A DNA stretch of 58,537 nucleotides from JBEEJZ01 sp046046915 (GTDB taxonomy: Bacteria; Pseudomonadota; Gammaproteobacteria; Burkholderiales; Burkholderiaceae_C): contig JBJOIT010000016.1 of the NCBI GenBank assembly GCA_046046915.1, positions 1 to 58,537 on the forward strand, given 5' to 3'. Below are positions 47,448-57,117 of this stretch, in pieces (within the stretch, counting starts at the first letter, position 1; each line of letters opens with the position of its first letter). Under the pieces are notes generated by a model. The model ran no database searches, was not told the origin of the DNA, and saw nothing but the letters and a program-made list of their open reading frames with translations. The position numbers and the translations under genes were made by a program.

Positions 47448-47545
47448 CCATTTTTAGCATTCGACTTCATTTTTCTTCTCCCGGACCTACTGCGACAATC
47501 CAGTTTTCGCCTCGGGCGACAGCTTGGTTAAGAGGAAGAACACTC

Positions 47546-48358
47546 GTGAAGCTAACAATTGGATTTATCGGCGGCGGCAATATGGCCTCGGCCATCATCA
47601 GCGGCTTGCTTAGTCAGGGATTTACGGCGGGCCAGTTCGTGGTCATAGAGCCTTTTGAGGAGGCCCGTCACAAACTGCAAAGCAGTTTTGGCATTGAGGC
47701 ACACGCCAACGCCAGCCAGGTTCTGACACAAGTTGATCTCATTGTCTGGGCGGTCAAGCCTCAGACCTTCAGGGAGGCGGCAGCGGCAGTCTCCCCTTAC
47801 GCCGCCAAGGCGCTGCATCTGAGTGTGGCAGCCGGCATCCCCAGTGACAGCATTGCCACCTGGCTAAAAACAGATCGTGTGGTGCGGGCGATGCCAAATA
47901 CGCCAGCCTTGATTGGAAAAGGCATCACTGGCTTGTTTCCTCGCGCCTTCGTCAATGCTGATGAGCGCGCCCTTGTCGAACAAGTGGTGGCATCGACCGG
48001 GCAACTGATCTGGCTGGAACGCGAAGAGCAGCTTGATGCCGTCACAGCTCTTTCCGGCTCCGGTCCTGCCTACATGTTTTACTTCATGGAAAGCATGACC
48101 GCCGCGGGCGCGCAGATGGGCTTGTCAGCAGAGCAGGCCTACCAATTAGCCGTTGCCACATTTATAGGCGCCGGAGAACTGGCACGCGCTTCCAGCGAGA
48201 CGCCAGAGGTTTTGCGCCAACGCGTGACATCCAAAGGCGGCACCACATACGCGGCCCTCACCTTTATGGAAGAAAACCAGGTCAAGCCGCTGTTCATCAA
48301 GGCCATGTTAGCGGCCGGAGCCAGAGCCGCAGAACTGGGCAAAGAGTTTGGCCAGTGA
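47546..48358 (+). CDS. proC: Pyrroline-5-carboxylate reductase
   Basis: 270 residues. Last step of proline synthesis, NADPH-dependent. The N-terminal Rossmann fold is IGFIGGGNMASAIISGLL. The C-terminal dimer domain has SGSGPAYMFYFMESM and SKGGTTYAALTFMEE. The start is GTG at 47546 with AGAGGAAG upstream. Open frame continues well upstream but is AT-rich promoter and rplN leader DNA. Divergent from rplN, convergent with ubiA. Confidence 0.95.
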   Translation: MKLTIGFIGGGNMASAIISGLLSQGFTAGQFVVIEPFEEARHKLQSSFGIEAHANASQVLTQVDLIVWAVKPQTFREAAAAVSPYAAKALHLSVAAGIPSDSIATWLKTDRVVRAMPNTPALIGKGITGLFPRAFVNADERALVEQVVASTGQLIWLEREEQLDAVTALSGSGPAYMFYFMESMTAAGAQMGLSAEQAYQLAVATFIGAGELARASSETPEVLRQRVTSKGGTTYAALTFMEENQVKPLFIKAMLAAGARAAELGKEFGQ

Positions 48359-48382
48359 GCAGCAAAACGCACAGGCTGCTGG

Positions 48383-48407
48383 GCAGTAGCCTAAATCAGG
48401 CTGCTGC
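48383..48407. terminator. Hairpin at the proC/ubiA convergence
   Basis: GCAGTAGCCT/AGGCTGCTGC stem of 10 bp (one G-T pair) with loop AAATC, overlapping the ubiA stop and lying 24 bases after proC. No T-run, so a weak two-way terminator at best. Confidence 0.45.
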
Positions 48408-49302
48408 CGGCAATTCCCACAAACAAGGTCAAGCCCAGCCAGTGATTGAGGCGAAAAGCCTTGAAGCAATCCTGGCGGGCACGGCTCCTGATCAGGTACA
48501 CATGCCAAATGGCTTGGATGCCCGCCACAGCGATGGCCAGACCAAAGAGCAGGGGCTGCGTCCTCTGCCACACCAGCAGACTCCAGGTTAACAAATACAT
48601 CAGATAACACAGTGCAACCGTCACCACATCCCAACGACCCAGTGTGATGGCGGAAGTCTTCATGCCGATGCGCAAATCGTCATCCCGATCCACCATGGCG
48701 TACTCTGTGTCATAGGCTAGGACCCAAAAGAGATTGCCGAGCAGAAGGCCCCAAGCCAGACCGGGCACACCGGCCTGCATAGCGCCCAGGGTCAATTGGT
48801 CTGCACCCTGAACGGCCGAAAAAGCCATGGGAATGCCAAAACTGAACGCCACACCCAGCACGGCCTGCGGCATGGAGATCAGCCTCTTGGCATAAGGGTA
48901 TGCAAGCGACACTGCAAGGGCCACAAATGACCAGCCCACGGTCGCAGCATTGGTGGTCAACACAAGGCCAAATGCCAGCAGGGCCAGCACTGCGCCCACC
49001 AGCAAGGCCTCCCTGGCTGACAACTTGCCACTGGTCACGGGTCGCTGTGCCGTGCGTTTCACGTGCTTATCAAAATCTCTGTCGGCCACATCGTTGATGC
49101 AGCAGCCCGCGCTGCGCATGAGCACCGTGCCTAAAACAAACACGGTCAGCAAGTGCCAGCCCGGAAACCCACCTGCCGCCACCCACAGGGCGCTCAACGT
49201 AGGCCAAAGCAGCAGCAGCCATCCGGCCGGGCGGTTCCAACGAATCAAATCCAGATACAAGGGCCAGCGGTCGCGCAGGCGCCAAACGGATGCCTTGGTC
49301 AT
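48391..49302 (-). CDS. ubiA: 4-hydroxybenzoate polyprenyltransferase
   Basis: 303 residues, eight to nine membrane helices. Attaches the polyprenyl tail to 4-hydroxybenzoate in ubiquinone synthesis. Both Asp-rich motifs are visible: NDVADRDFD (first) and DTEYAMVDRDDD (second). The start MTKASVWRLR overlaps the oxyR stop by four bases (ATGA), so it is translated with oxyR. Linking quinone synthesis to an oxidative-stress regulator is a recurrent arrangement in Burkholderiales, as far as I recall. Confidence 0.95.
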   Translation of the reverse strand: MTKASVWRLRDRWPLYLDLIRWNRPAGWLLLLWPTLSALWVAAGGFPGWHLLTVFVLGTVLMRSAGCCINDVADRDFDKHVKRTAQRPVTSGKLSAREALLVGAVLALLAFGLVLTTNAATVGWSFVALAVSLAYPYAKRLISMPQAVLGVAFSFGIPMAFSAVQGADQLTLGAMQAGVPGLAWGLLLGNLFWVLAYDTEYAMVDRDDDLRIGMKTSAITLGRWDVVTVALCYLMYLLTWSLLVWQRTQPLLFGLAIAVAGIQAIWHVYLIRSRARQDCFKAFRLNHWLGLTLFVGIAGSSLI

Positions 49303-50252
49303 GACAATCTGGTCACGCCGGGCAAGCCACAAGCGTAGACGGCATTGCGAAGCGCAGCGATGGCCTCATAACGGGTGAAGCTGCGGCGCCAGGCCAACAC
49401 CACCCGGCGCTTGGGTGGATCGCCGTCAAAGGGAAGATATTTGACAAAGGCATCGCCTTCGACAGGCGTCGCCCCTTGGTCACGAAGCGCGCTCGACGGC
49501 ACACTGAGCCGCGGCACCAGGGTCACCCCCATGCCCGCCGCCACCATGTGCTTGATAGTCTCCAGTGATGACCCTTCAAAGCTTTTGCGTATGCCTTCGG
49601 CGTTGCTGGAGAAGCGCGCGAACTCCGGGCAAACCTCCAGCACGTGGTCACGAAAACAATGGCCGGCGCCCAGTAGCAGCATGGTCTCCTGTCGCAGAAC
49701 TTCGGCAGATACCGTGGTCTGCCTGGCAAGTGCATGATTCACCGGAACCGCTGCATAAAACGGCTCGTCATACAAGGGGGCCAGGGCCAGTCCCGTATCA
49801 GGAAATGGCTCCGCCAATATGGCGCAATCGAGTTCACCCGTGCGCAGCATCTCCAGCAACTTGACGGTGAAGTTTTCCTGCAGCATCAGAGGCATCTGAG
49901 GCGTGTGGGTGATCATCTGGCGCACCAGGTCAGGCAACAGATACGGACCGATCGTGTAAATCACGCCCAAACGCAAGGCGCCGGCCAGGGGGTCTTTGCC
50001 ACGCTTGGCAATTTCCTTGATGTTGGCCGCCTGCTCCAGCACGCTCTGCGCCTGTCGAACGATTTCCTCGCCCAGGGGGGTCACCGTCACTTCGTTGGCG
50101 GATCGCTCAAACAACTTGAGATCCAGCTCTTCCTCCAGCTTTTTGACCGCCACCGACAGAGTGGGCTGGGAGACAAAACATGCATCCGCCGCTTTACCAA
50201 AGTGGCGCTCGCGAGCCACAGCCACGATGTATTTGAGTTCGGTCAGGGTCAT
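49299..50252 (-). CDS. oxyR: Hydrogen peroxide-sensing regulator OxyR
   Basis: 317 residues, LysR family. N-terminal helix-turn-helix (TLTELKYIVAVARERHFGKA, then SQPTLSVAVKKLEEEL). The redox pair is in GHCFRDHVLEVC: Cys199 and Cys208, the same numbering as in E. coli OxyR, so peroxide sensing by disulfide formation is expected. Controls catalase/peroxiredoxin genes. Followed by overlapping ubiA and preceded by recG 20 bases upstream; all three may share transcripts. Confidence 0.95.
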   Translation of the reverse strand: MTLTELKYIVAVARERHFGKAADACFVSQPTLSVAVKKLEEELDLKLFERSANEVTVTPLGEEIVRQAQSVLEQAANIKEIAKRGKDPLAGALRLGVIYTIGPYLLPDLVRQMITHTPQMPLMLQENFTVKLLEMLRTGELDCAILAEPFPDTGLALAPLYDEPFYAAVPVNHALARQTTVSAEVLRQETMLLLGAGHCFRDHVLEVCPEFARFSSNAEGIRKSFEGSSLETIKHMVAAGMGVTLVPRLSVPSSALRDQGATPVEGDAFVKYLPFDGDPPKRRVVLAWRRSFTRYEAIAALRNAVYACGLPGVTRLS

Positions 50253-50272
50253 GGCCGCATTGTCCTATCAGT

Positions 50273-52360
50273 TCAGGCCTTCAAAAACTCTGCCCGCCCC
50301 CCCAGCCAACGCTGCACATGCTTGTGCGCGAGCTCAGGGTACTGATCCAGCATGTGGGGCGCCGCTTGCCGCGCCCAGTTGAGCAATTCCCCGTCCGTGG
50401 CCAGATCGGCAAAGCGCAGCAAGGCCGCACCTGACTGCCGTTCACCCAGAAACTCACCCGGCCCACGGATCTCCAGATCGCGCCGGGCAATTTCGAAGCC
50501 ATCGTTGGTCTCAGCCATTGCCTTGAGCCGCTCACGCGCGGTTTCACTCAGGCGCGGTGCATCCCCTGTGGAATACAGCAACACACAGGCTGATGCCGCA
50601 GCACCCCGCCCCACCCGACCACGCAGCTGGTGCAACTGCGACAGCCCAAAGCGCTCGGCATGCTCAATCACCATCAGCGAGGCATTCGGCACATCAACCC
50701 CCACCTCAATCACCGTGGTGCTGACCAGCACGCCCATCTGACCCGCGGTGAACAAGGCCATCACGGCCTTCTTCTCGGCCACTGGCATGCGCGAGTGCAG
50801 GAGGCCAATCATCACGTCGGGCAGCGCAGCGCTGAGGTCTGCATGGGTCTGGGTGGCATTGTTGAGATCCAGCGCCTCGCTCTCCTCAATCAGGGGGCAC
50901 ACCCAGTAGACCTGGCGCCCCTGGCTGATTTGGGAGCGTATGCGGGCAATCACCTCGTCCCGGCGCGCATCGTTCACCACCTTGGTCACGATGGGGGTGC
51001 GCCCGGGCGGCAGCTCATCCAGGGTCGACACCTCCAGATCGGCGTAGTAACTCATGGCCAGAGTGCGTGGGATGGGCGTGGCCGTCATCATCAGCAAGTG
51101 CGGCTCCATCGCCTCGTCCACGCCGACCTCGCCCGAAGGGGCTTGCATTTTGCTGCGCAGGGCCAGGCGCTGGGCCACGCCGAAGCGATGCTGCTCGTCG
51201 ATGATGGCCAGTGCAAGGTTCTTGAACTGCACCTTGTCCTGAATCACGGCGTGGGTACCAATCACCAGCATGGCCTCGCCACTGGCAATCAGCGCCAGCA
51301 TGGCGCGGCGCTCTTTGGTTTTCTGGCTGCCCGTCAGCCATGCGGTCTTGATGCCCAGGGGCTCCAGCCAGACGACCAGTTTTCTGAAGTGCTGCTCCGC
51401 CAAAATTTCCGTCGGCGCCATCAGCGCACACTGCCAGCCAGCATCCATGCAGATGGCCGCCGCCAGCGCAGCCACCACGGTTTTGCCGGCCCCCACATCG
51501 CCCTGCAACAGGCGGTGCATGGGCACAGGCTGGGCCAGATCGAGGGCGATTTCTTCGCCCACACGTTGCTGCGCGGCTGTCAGTGCGAAGGGCAAGACCT
51601 GCAGCAGTTGTTCGTGCAGACCGCCCGCTGCGGCCCGCAGCGCCGGCGCGCTCAGACGATCGCGTTCACGCTTGGACTGCAACTGGGAGAGCTGCTGCGC
51701 CATCAGTTCCTCCCGCTTCAGGCGCTGCCAGGCGGGATGACTGCGGTCTTCCAGCGCCGCCAAAGACACATCCGGCGTGGGGTGGTGCAAAAAGCGTAGC
51801 GCCTCGCGCAAGGTCCAGGCCGGGTGAGCCGCCAAGCCGCCCAGAGCCAGCGGCAGGGTGTCAGACAAATCGGCGCGCGCCAGCCCACCCAGCACAGCCC
51901 GTCGCAAATAGGCCTGTGCCAACCCGGCGCTGGCCGGGTAAACGGGCGTCAAGGCATCGGGCAGTTCCCCGCCCGCAGCCCGAAAGGCGGGGTGCATCAT
52001 GGCCAGCCCCATGAAGCCGCCCTTGACTTCGCCACGCACCCGCACCCGCTCACCCACCGCCAAGGCCTTTTGCTGCGAGGGGTAAAACGAAAAAAACCGC
52101 AAGGTGCAGGTGTCAGAGCCGTCATCCACCGTGACCAGCAACTGCCGGCGACCATGCAGACTGACCTCGTTACGGGTCACCGTGCCCTCAATCTGCACCA
52201 CTTCACCGTCCCGCGCATCGGCCAGCCGGATGATTTTGGTTTCATCCTCGTAGCGCAGCGGCAGATGCAAGGCCAAGTCGATGTCCCGCTTCAGCCCCAG
52301 TTTGATCAGGGCCTTTTGCGGAGCAGACAAGGGTTTGGCTGCGGATTTATCGGTGGGCAT
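50273..52360 (-). CDS. recG: ATP-dependent DNA helicase RecG
   Basis: 695 residues. Remodels stalled forks and branched DNA. The N-terminal wedge/OB domain includes RYEDETKIIRL and GTVTRNEVSLHGRRQLLVTV. The helicase has Walker A LLQGDVGAGKTVVA, DEQHRFGVAQR, TATPIPRTLA, VIEVGVDVPNASLM and QLHQLRGRVGRG. The start MPTDKSAAKP is used; the frame opens 24 codons earlier toward divergent queA. Standard length. Confidence 0.96.
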   Translation of the reverse strand: MPTDKSAAKPLSAPQKALIKLGLKRDIDLALHLPLRYEDETKIIRLADARDGEVVQIEGTVTRNEVSLHGRRQLLVTVDDGSDTCTLRFFSFYPSQQKALAVGERVRVRGEVKGGFMGLAMMHPAFRAAGGELPDALTPVYPASAGLAQAYLRRAVLGGLARADLSDTLPLALGGLAAHPAWTLREALRFLHHPTPDVSLAALEDRSHPAWQRLKREELMAQQLSQLQSKRERDRLSAPALRAAAGGLHEQLLQVLPFALTAAQQRVGEEIALDLAQPVPMHRLLQGDVGAGKTVVAALAAAICMDAGWQCALMAPTEILAEQHFRKLVVWLEPLGIKTAWLTGSQKTKERRAMLALIASGEAMLVIGTHAVIQDKVQFKNLALAIIDEQHRFGVAQRLALRSKMQAPSGEVGVDEAMEPHLLMMTATPIPRTLAMSYYADLEVSTLDELPPGRTPIVTKVVNDARRDEVIARIRSQISQGRQVYWVCPLIEESEALDLNNATQTHADLSAALPDVMIGLLHSRMPVAEKKAVMALFTAGQMGVLVSTTVIEVGVDVPNASLMVIEHAERFGLSQLHQLRGRVGRGAAASACVLLYSTGDAPRLSETARERLKAMAETNDGFEIARRDLEIRGPGEFLGERQSGAALLRFADLATDGELLNWARQAAPHMLDQYPELAHKHVQRWLGGRAEFLKA

Positions 52361-52468
52361 GCGCTGATTGTGCACAGGCTGATGAGGCCCAAGGGCGGCC
52401 ACGCGCACCCTGCGACAATGCGGCGCTTTCACCCACTTGGCACGGGGCCCGTCCGCCCCTCACGCACC

Positions 52469-53557
52469 ATGACCCCATCCGGCACCGGCTCCCCACGCAC
52501 CTTCACCCTAAGCGATTTCGATTTTTCACTGCCTCCTGAACTGATCGCCCAGTACCCGGCGGCCGAACGCAGTGGCTCACGCCTGCTGGATGGCAGCGGT
52601 GCGCAGCCGGTGGACCGCATCTTTCGTGAGTTACCCGGTTTGCTGAAGGCCGGCGATCTGCTGGTCTTCAATGACACCAAGGTCATCAAAGCACGTCTGT
52701 TTGGCGAAAAACCCACCGGCGGCAAGGTCGAGCTGCTGATCGAGCGGGTGCTGTCAGGCAACCAAGTGGCAGCCCACATGCGGGTGAGTAAAAAGCCCGA
52801 AGTGGGAACCACCCTCAAGCTGACCGGGGCAACAGCTCACGACGATGGCCTGAGCGCCACCCTGCTGGGGCGCTGGCCCGACACAGACAGCCCCCTGTTG
52901 CGCTTTGTGCTCAGCAACGATGCGGGCGACGACCCTTACACGCTGATGGAACGGCATGGCCATGTGCCCTTGCCGCCCTACATCACGCACGCCGACTCAG
53001 AAGCCGACCTAACGCGCTACCAAACCGTCTTCGCCAAAAACCCGGGCGCCGTGGCGGCGCCTACTGCCGCCCTGCACTTTGACGAAGCCTTGCTGGCGCA
53101 GATCGACGCAATGGGCGTGCAAAGGGCGCACGTCACACTGCACGTGGGCGCCGGCACATTCCAGCCGGTCAAGGCTGAAAACCTGGCCGAGCATCAGATG
53201 CACAGCGAGTGGTTTGATGTGCCGGCGGCCACCCGGCAAGCCATTGCCGATTGCCGGGCGCGCGGGGGTCGAGTGGTGGCGGTGGGCACGACCACCGTGC
53301 GCACCCTCGAATCCTGGGCGCTATCGGGTCAGACCAGCGGTGACACGCAGATCTTCATCACGCCAGGATTTGACTTCAAGGTGGTGGACGCGCTGATCAC
53401 CAACTTTCACCTGCCCAAGTCCAGCCTGATGATGCTGGTCAGCGCCTTTGCGGGTTACGAGCACATCATGGGCTTGTACCAGCATGCCATTGCGCAGGGC
53501 TACCGCTTTTTCAGCTACGGCGACGCGATGCTGCTTAAGCGTACTCAACCCCACTGA
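52469..53557 (+). CDS. queA: tRNA ribosyltransferase-isomerase QueA
   Basis: 362 residues. Transfers the ribosyl part of S-adenosylmethionine to 7-aminomethyl-7-deazaguanine in tRNA, giving epoxyqueuosine. Conserved segments: FDFSLPPELIAQYPAAERSG, LLVFNDTKVIKARL, RYQTVFAKNPGAVAAPTAAL, HVGAGTFQPVK and TNFHLPKSSLMMLVSAFAGY. The long upstream open frame is the recG complement; the ATG at 52469 is the conventional start. Tail ends at a strong terminator. Divergent from recG. Confidence 0.96.
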   Translation: MTPSGTGSPRTFTLSDFDFSLPPELIAQYPAAERSGSRLLDGSGAQPVDRIFRELPGLLKAGDLLVFNDTKVIKARLFGEKPTGGKVELLIERVLSGNQVAAHMRVSKKPEVGTTLKLTGATAHDDGLSATLLGRWPDTDSPLLRFVLSNDAGDDPYTLMERHGHVPLPPYITHADSEADLTRYQTVFAKNPGAVAAPTAALHFDEALLAQIDAMGVQRAHVTLHVGAGTFQPVKAENLAEHQMHSEWFDVPAATRQAIADCRARGGRVVAVGTTTVRTLESWALSGQTSGDTQIFITPGFDFKVVDALITNFHLPKSSLMMLVSAFAGYEHIMGLYQHAIAQGYRFFSYGDAMLLKRTQPH

Positions 53558-53606
53558 CGAGACACTGAGCCAGCTACAAATTCGCCGCCGCTGGCCGGCC
53601 TAAATG

Positions 53607-53638
53607 AAAAAAGGCCACCATCACTGGCGGCCTTTTTT
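53607..53638. terminator. Two-way terminator between queA and the aldehyde dehydrogenase gene
   Basis: AAAAAAGGCC-A-CC pairs with GG-C-GGCCTTTTTT around loop ATCACT. T-run on both strands. Ends queA on plus and the oxidation cluster on minus. Confidence 0.9.
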
Positions 53639-53679
53639 AATTCTGGCAATCTAACCAGACTGCCAGAAGCGCAACCGTA

Positions 53680-55131
53680 TCAGAACGGGTACTGCTGCTG
53701 TTGCGGCTCGATGGTCAGCCACTTCAGTTCGGTGAACTCGTCGATGACGGCGCGGCCATCGAAGCGGCCGTAGCCGCTACCCTTGGTGCCGCCATATGGG
53801 GCCTGGGCCTCGTTCTGCACGGTGGCGCCGTTGACGTGGACGGAGCCGTACTCCAGATCCATCGCCACCGCCAGGGCGCGGTTCACATCACGACCAAAGA
53901 CGCCGGAAGACAGACCGTATGCGCTGTCGTTGGCCACCTCGATGGCCTGCTCCGCGCTCTTGACGCGAACCACCACGGTGATGGGGCCGAAGGTCTCCTC
54001 GTCGTAGATCTTCATGTCGGCTGTGACATGGTCCAAAACCGTCGCAGGCATCACGGCGCCCTTGGCCACGCCGCCGCACGCGACCGTGGCGCCCTTGCTC
54101 AAGGCATCTTGCAGCAGGTCGTTGATGCGCGCACCTGAGGACGGGTTGATCATGGGGCCAATGATGCAGGCCGGGTTGATGGCCGGATCGCCGGCGGCCA
54201 GTTCATTGGCACGCGCAGCAAACTTGGCGACAAACTCGTCCGCCACCTTCTCATCGACCACCAGACGCTCGGTGGACATGCAGATCTGGCCCTGGTACAG
54301 GAAGGAGCCGAAGACTGCGGCCTTGACGGCTTCGTCCACGTTGGCATCGTCCAGCACCACCAGGGGCGACTTGCCGCCCAACTCCAGCAGGCAGCGCTTG
54401 ACGTGCTGCGCCGCCTTCTCGGCAATGATGCGGCCCACACGGGTCGAGCCCGTGAAGTTGATGCGTCGCACCGCCTTGTGGGCGATCAGCGCATCAACGA
54501 CGGCTGGGGCCGTGGCCGGCGAATTGCTCAGGTAGTTCAGCACACCGGCCGGGAAGCCGGCTTCCACCACGGCCTCGGCCACCAGGGCGTGGGTGCGGGG
54601 GCTGGCTTCCGAGCCGCGGAAGACGACGGAGTTGCCGCACACGATGGGGTAGGCGATGGCGCGAGCGGCCAGCACGACCGTGCCGTTCCAGGGGACGATG
54701 CTGAAGATCGTGCCCACGGCCTGGCGCAGGGTCATGGACAGGGCGCCGGGCTTGTCGGTGGGCAGGGTCTCACCCTGGATCTGCGTGGCCAGCGAGGCTG
54801 CCTCGCGGAACACGTTGGCGGCCAGGTGCACGTTGAAGCCAGCCCACAGGGCGGAGGCGCCCACTTCGGCAGCCATCACCTCGATGAATTGAGGGGTTTT
54901 GGACTCGAGGATGTCGGCGGCCTTCAGCAGCAGGCGACGGCGCTCGCTGGGCGGCGACAAGCGCCAGGCCTTGAAGGCCTTGTGAGCAGACTCGGCTGCA
55001 CGATGGGCGTCGGCCACGCTAGCGGCAGAAGCCTCAGTCACCAGGGCGTTGGTGGTCGGGTGGCGGCGCTCGAACTTGGCACCGTTTTCAGCGTCAACCC
55101 ACTGGTTGTCGATGAGGAGTTGGGATTGCAT
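53680..55131 (-). CDS. Aldehyde dehydrogenase (vanillin/salicylaldehyde-type)
   Basis: 483 residues, NAD(P)-dependent, cytosolic. Catalytic features: cofactor loop NFTGSTRVGRIIAEKAA, Glu in LLELGGKSPLVVLDD, nucleophile Cys in YQGQICMSTERL and EETFGPITVVVRV. Closest in feel to vanillin or salicylaldehyde dehydrogenases, but the substrate cannot be settled by eye. I chose MQSQLLIDNQWVDAENGAKF, with AGGAAA upstream; an open ATG 28 codons earlier lacks a binding site. It follows the GMC oxidoreductase gene by 98 bases, so it likely oxidises the aldehyde that enzyme makes. Confidence 0.88.
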   Translation of the reverse strand: MQSQLLIDNQWVDAENGAKFERRHPTTNALVTEASAASVADAHRAAESAHKAFKAWRLSPPSERRRLLLKAADILESKTPQFIEVMAAEVGASALWAGFNVHLAANVFREAASLATQIQGETLPTDKPGALSMTLRQAVGTIFSIVPWNGTVVLAARAIAYPIVCGNSVVFRGSEASPRTHALVAEAVVEAGFPAGVLNYLSNSPATAPAVVDALIAHKAVRRINFTGSTRVGRIIAEKAAQHVKRCLLELGGKSPLVVLDDANVDEAVKAAVFGSFLYQGQICMSTERLVVDEKVADEFVAKFAARANELAAGDPAINPACIIGPMINPSSGARINDLLQDALSKGATVACGGVAKGAVMPATVLDHVTADMKIYDEETFGPITVVVRVKSAEQAIEVANDSAYGLSSGVFGRDVNRALAVAMDLEYGSVHVNGATVQNEAQAPYGGTKGSGYGRFDGRAVIDEFTELKWLTIEPQQQQYPF

Positions 55132-55229
55132 TTGTGCAGTTTCCTGGAAGATGGCCGGAGTAGTCTCCGGCGTAGTTTCGGTAGATGAAAAAAGACTCTT
55201 GATGAAGCTCAGCATGGGCGGTCGAAAGA

Positions 55230-56972
55230 TCAGCCCTTCGCCGTGAGGATGTCTGCCATGCGCTCACCGATCAGGGCGCAGGTGGCCATGGTGGCGACAG
55301 ACGCAATGCGGGGCATGATGGAGCTGTCGGCAATGCGCAAGCCCTGCACACCATTGACACGCAGTTGTGCATCGACCACCGCACCAGCGTCGCTGCCCAT
55401 ACGGCAGGTGCCGGACTGGTGGAAGTAGGTGGTCGCGCCATTGCGCACGAAGTCTTCCATCTCCTGGCCCTGCAGCTTCTTGCCAGGAGCGACTTCACGC
55501 TTGACGAAATCCTTCATGGCGGCGGAGTTGCCGATCTCGCGGCTCACTTCGATGCCAAAGGCCAAGGCCTTGACATCGTCGGGGTGGCTCATGAAACGGG
55601 CATCGACGATGGGGCGGTCTTTCGGATCGGCCGAGCGCAGACGGATCTCGCCACGGCTCTTGGGCGCCACCAAGCCGGCGCACAGAGCCCAGCTGGTGGC
55701 AGGCGGTGCGTATTGCTTGCCCACCACATCGGATGCATAGGGCAGTTCGATCTGCACGATGTTGACGTCGGGTGCCGCCAGCGAGGCCTGGCTCTTGAGG
55801 AAGCCAGCCGCGTTGGCCGCACTGTTGCGGTGGGGGATGTGCTCCTTGGGCTCGAAGATGCAACCGCCGTGCAACAGGTGATCCTGGAAGTTCTTGCCAA
55901 CTTCCTTGGCGTTCACCACGGTCTTGATGCCATGCTGCTTGAGCTGGGCGTCGTCACCGATACCACTGAGCATGAGCAGTTTGGGCGTGTTGATGCCACC
56001 GGAGCACAACAGAACCTCGGTGTTGGCACCCACCACGCTGCTGGCGCCGCCACGGTTGATCTGCACACCCGTGACCTTGGTGCCTGACAGCACCAGGCGG
56101 TCCACATGGGTGTTTACCAGCACGGTCACGTTGGGACGCGACAGCACCGGGTACAGGTAGGAGCGCGCCATGCTCTGACGGCGACCGTCGCGGATGATCT
56201 GGTTCATCAGGGCAAAGCCCTCGCCACCTTCCTCACGCTGGCCATTCTGATCGGCAAAAACGTTGTAGCCCAGCGACTTGCAGGCGTTGAGCATGGCCGG
56301 TGCGAGGGGATGGGGGTCGTTGGCTGGCTGACACCAGACCGGGCCGCCCTGGCCGCGGTAGCGGGGGCTGGGCGCACCTTGCCAGTTCTCCATGCGGCGG
56401 TAGATCTCCAGGCCAGACTCGTAGCCCCAGGCCTTGTCGCCGGAAACGGCTGCCCAGTGGTCAAGATCGTTCTTGAAAGGACGCGCCCAGATGGTGGCGT
56501 TGATGCTGCTGCCGCCGCCGACCACCCGGCCCATGTGCTCGGGAATGGCGCGGTTGTTGGTGCTGGGCGAGGCGATGGCCACATCACCCCAATCACGCTC
56601 GGTGCCCAAGTTGGTGAACCAGACGCCCGGGTTCATGACTGAGGGCGCGGTATCCCAGTCGCCAGCCTCGATCATCAGAATAGAGGCATCTTTGCGGGCG
56701 GCCAGACGGCCCACCAAGGCGCAAGCCGCAGAACCGGCGCCCACCACCACGTAGTCATATGAAGCTTGCAACTTGGCACTGCGCGCTTGCTGATTGGCGC
56801 GAGCAGCATCCAATTCATCGGCCAAGGCATTCAGCCCCATGGCGCCAAAGCCGGTCGCGGCAGCTGCGCGCATGAAAGCGCGTCGGTCCAGTCGACCAGC
56901 GATCAGGGCTCGTTCCAGATGCTCCAGAAGGCCGTCCTGAAGTTCTGGCCTGGTTTCAATGTGATGGTTCAT
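55230..56972 (-). CDS. GMC-family alcohol oxidoreductase with Tat signal
   Basis: 580 residues, FAD enzyme of the glucose-methanol-choline family, close to choline/long-chain alcohol/polyethylene-glycol dehydrogenases. The N-terminus carries DRRAFMRAAAATGFGAMGLN, a twin-arginine-like signal, so it probably acts in or at the periplasmic membrane face. FAD fold YDYVVVGAGSAACALVGRLA; GMC signature SSINATIWARP; catalytic His in YFHQSGTCRMG. GAGGAAA upstream fixes the start MNHHIETRPEL. It converts an alcohol to an aldehyde that the downstream dehydrogenase can oxidise. Substrate unknown. Confidence 0.88.
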   Translation of the reverse strand: MNHHIETRPELQDGLLEHLERALIAGRLDRRAFMRAAAATGFGAMGLNALADELDAARANQQARSAKLQASYDYVVVGAGSAACALVGRLAARKDASILMIEAGDWDTAPSVMNPGVWFTNLGTERDWGDVAIASPSTNNRAIPEHMGRVVGGGSSINATIWARPFKNDLDHWAAVSGDKAWGYESGLEIYRRMENWQGAPSPRYRGQGGPVWCQPANDPHPLAPAMLNACKSLGYNVFADQNGQREEGGEGFALMNQIIRDGRRQSMARSYLYPVLSRPNVTVLVNTHVDRLVLSGTKVTGVQINRGGASSVVGANTEVLLCSGGINTPKLLMLSGIGDDAQLKQHGIKTVVNAKEVGKNFQDHLLHGGCIFEPKEHIPHRNSAANAAGFLKSQASLAAPDVNIVQIELPYASDVVGKQYAPPATSWALCAGLVAPKSRGEIRLRSADPKDRPIVDARFMSHPDDVKALAFGIEVSREIGNSAAMKDFVKREVAPGKKLQGQEMEDFVRNGATTYFHQSGTCRMGSDAGAVVDAQLRVNGVQGLRIADSSIMPRIASVATMATCALIGERMADILTAKG

Positions 56973-57094
56973 GTCAATTTCCTCGTGGTAAGTCAGTGGT
57001 TGGAACATGCAGACATCGACTTCATGCGATGCCCCACAACAACGACTGTAGGAAACCGATCGACTTGCCCATACCTCGGGAAATCCCTAGCGTT

Positions 57095-57117
57095 TTTTGT
57101 TCCGGAATAGAACAAAA
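57095..57117. promoter_or_regulatory. Inverted repeat operator candidate upstream of the GMC gene
   Basis: TTTTGTTC (57095-57102) and GAACAAAA (57110-57117) are perfect arms with a 7-base spacer, in the 169-base region between the regulator stop and the GMC oxidoreductase start. TGTTC-type palindromes are typical targets of Fis-type helix-turn-helix activators, so it may be the binding site of the adjacent regulator. Confidence 0.6.

Noticed and set aside
51824..52468. 215-codon N-terminal extension of queA
   Set aside because: It is the complement of recG and not protein-like; QueA homology begins at the ATG at 52469.
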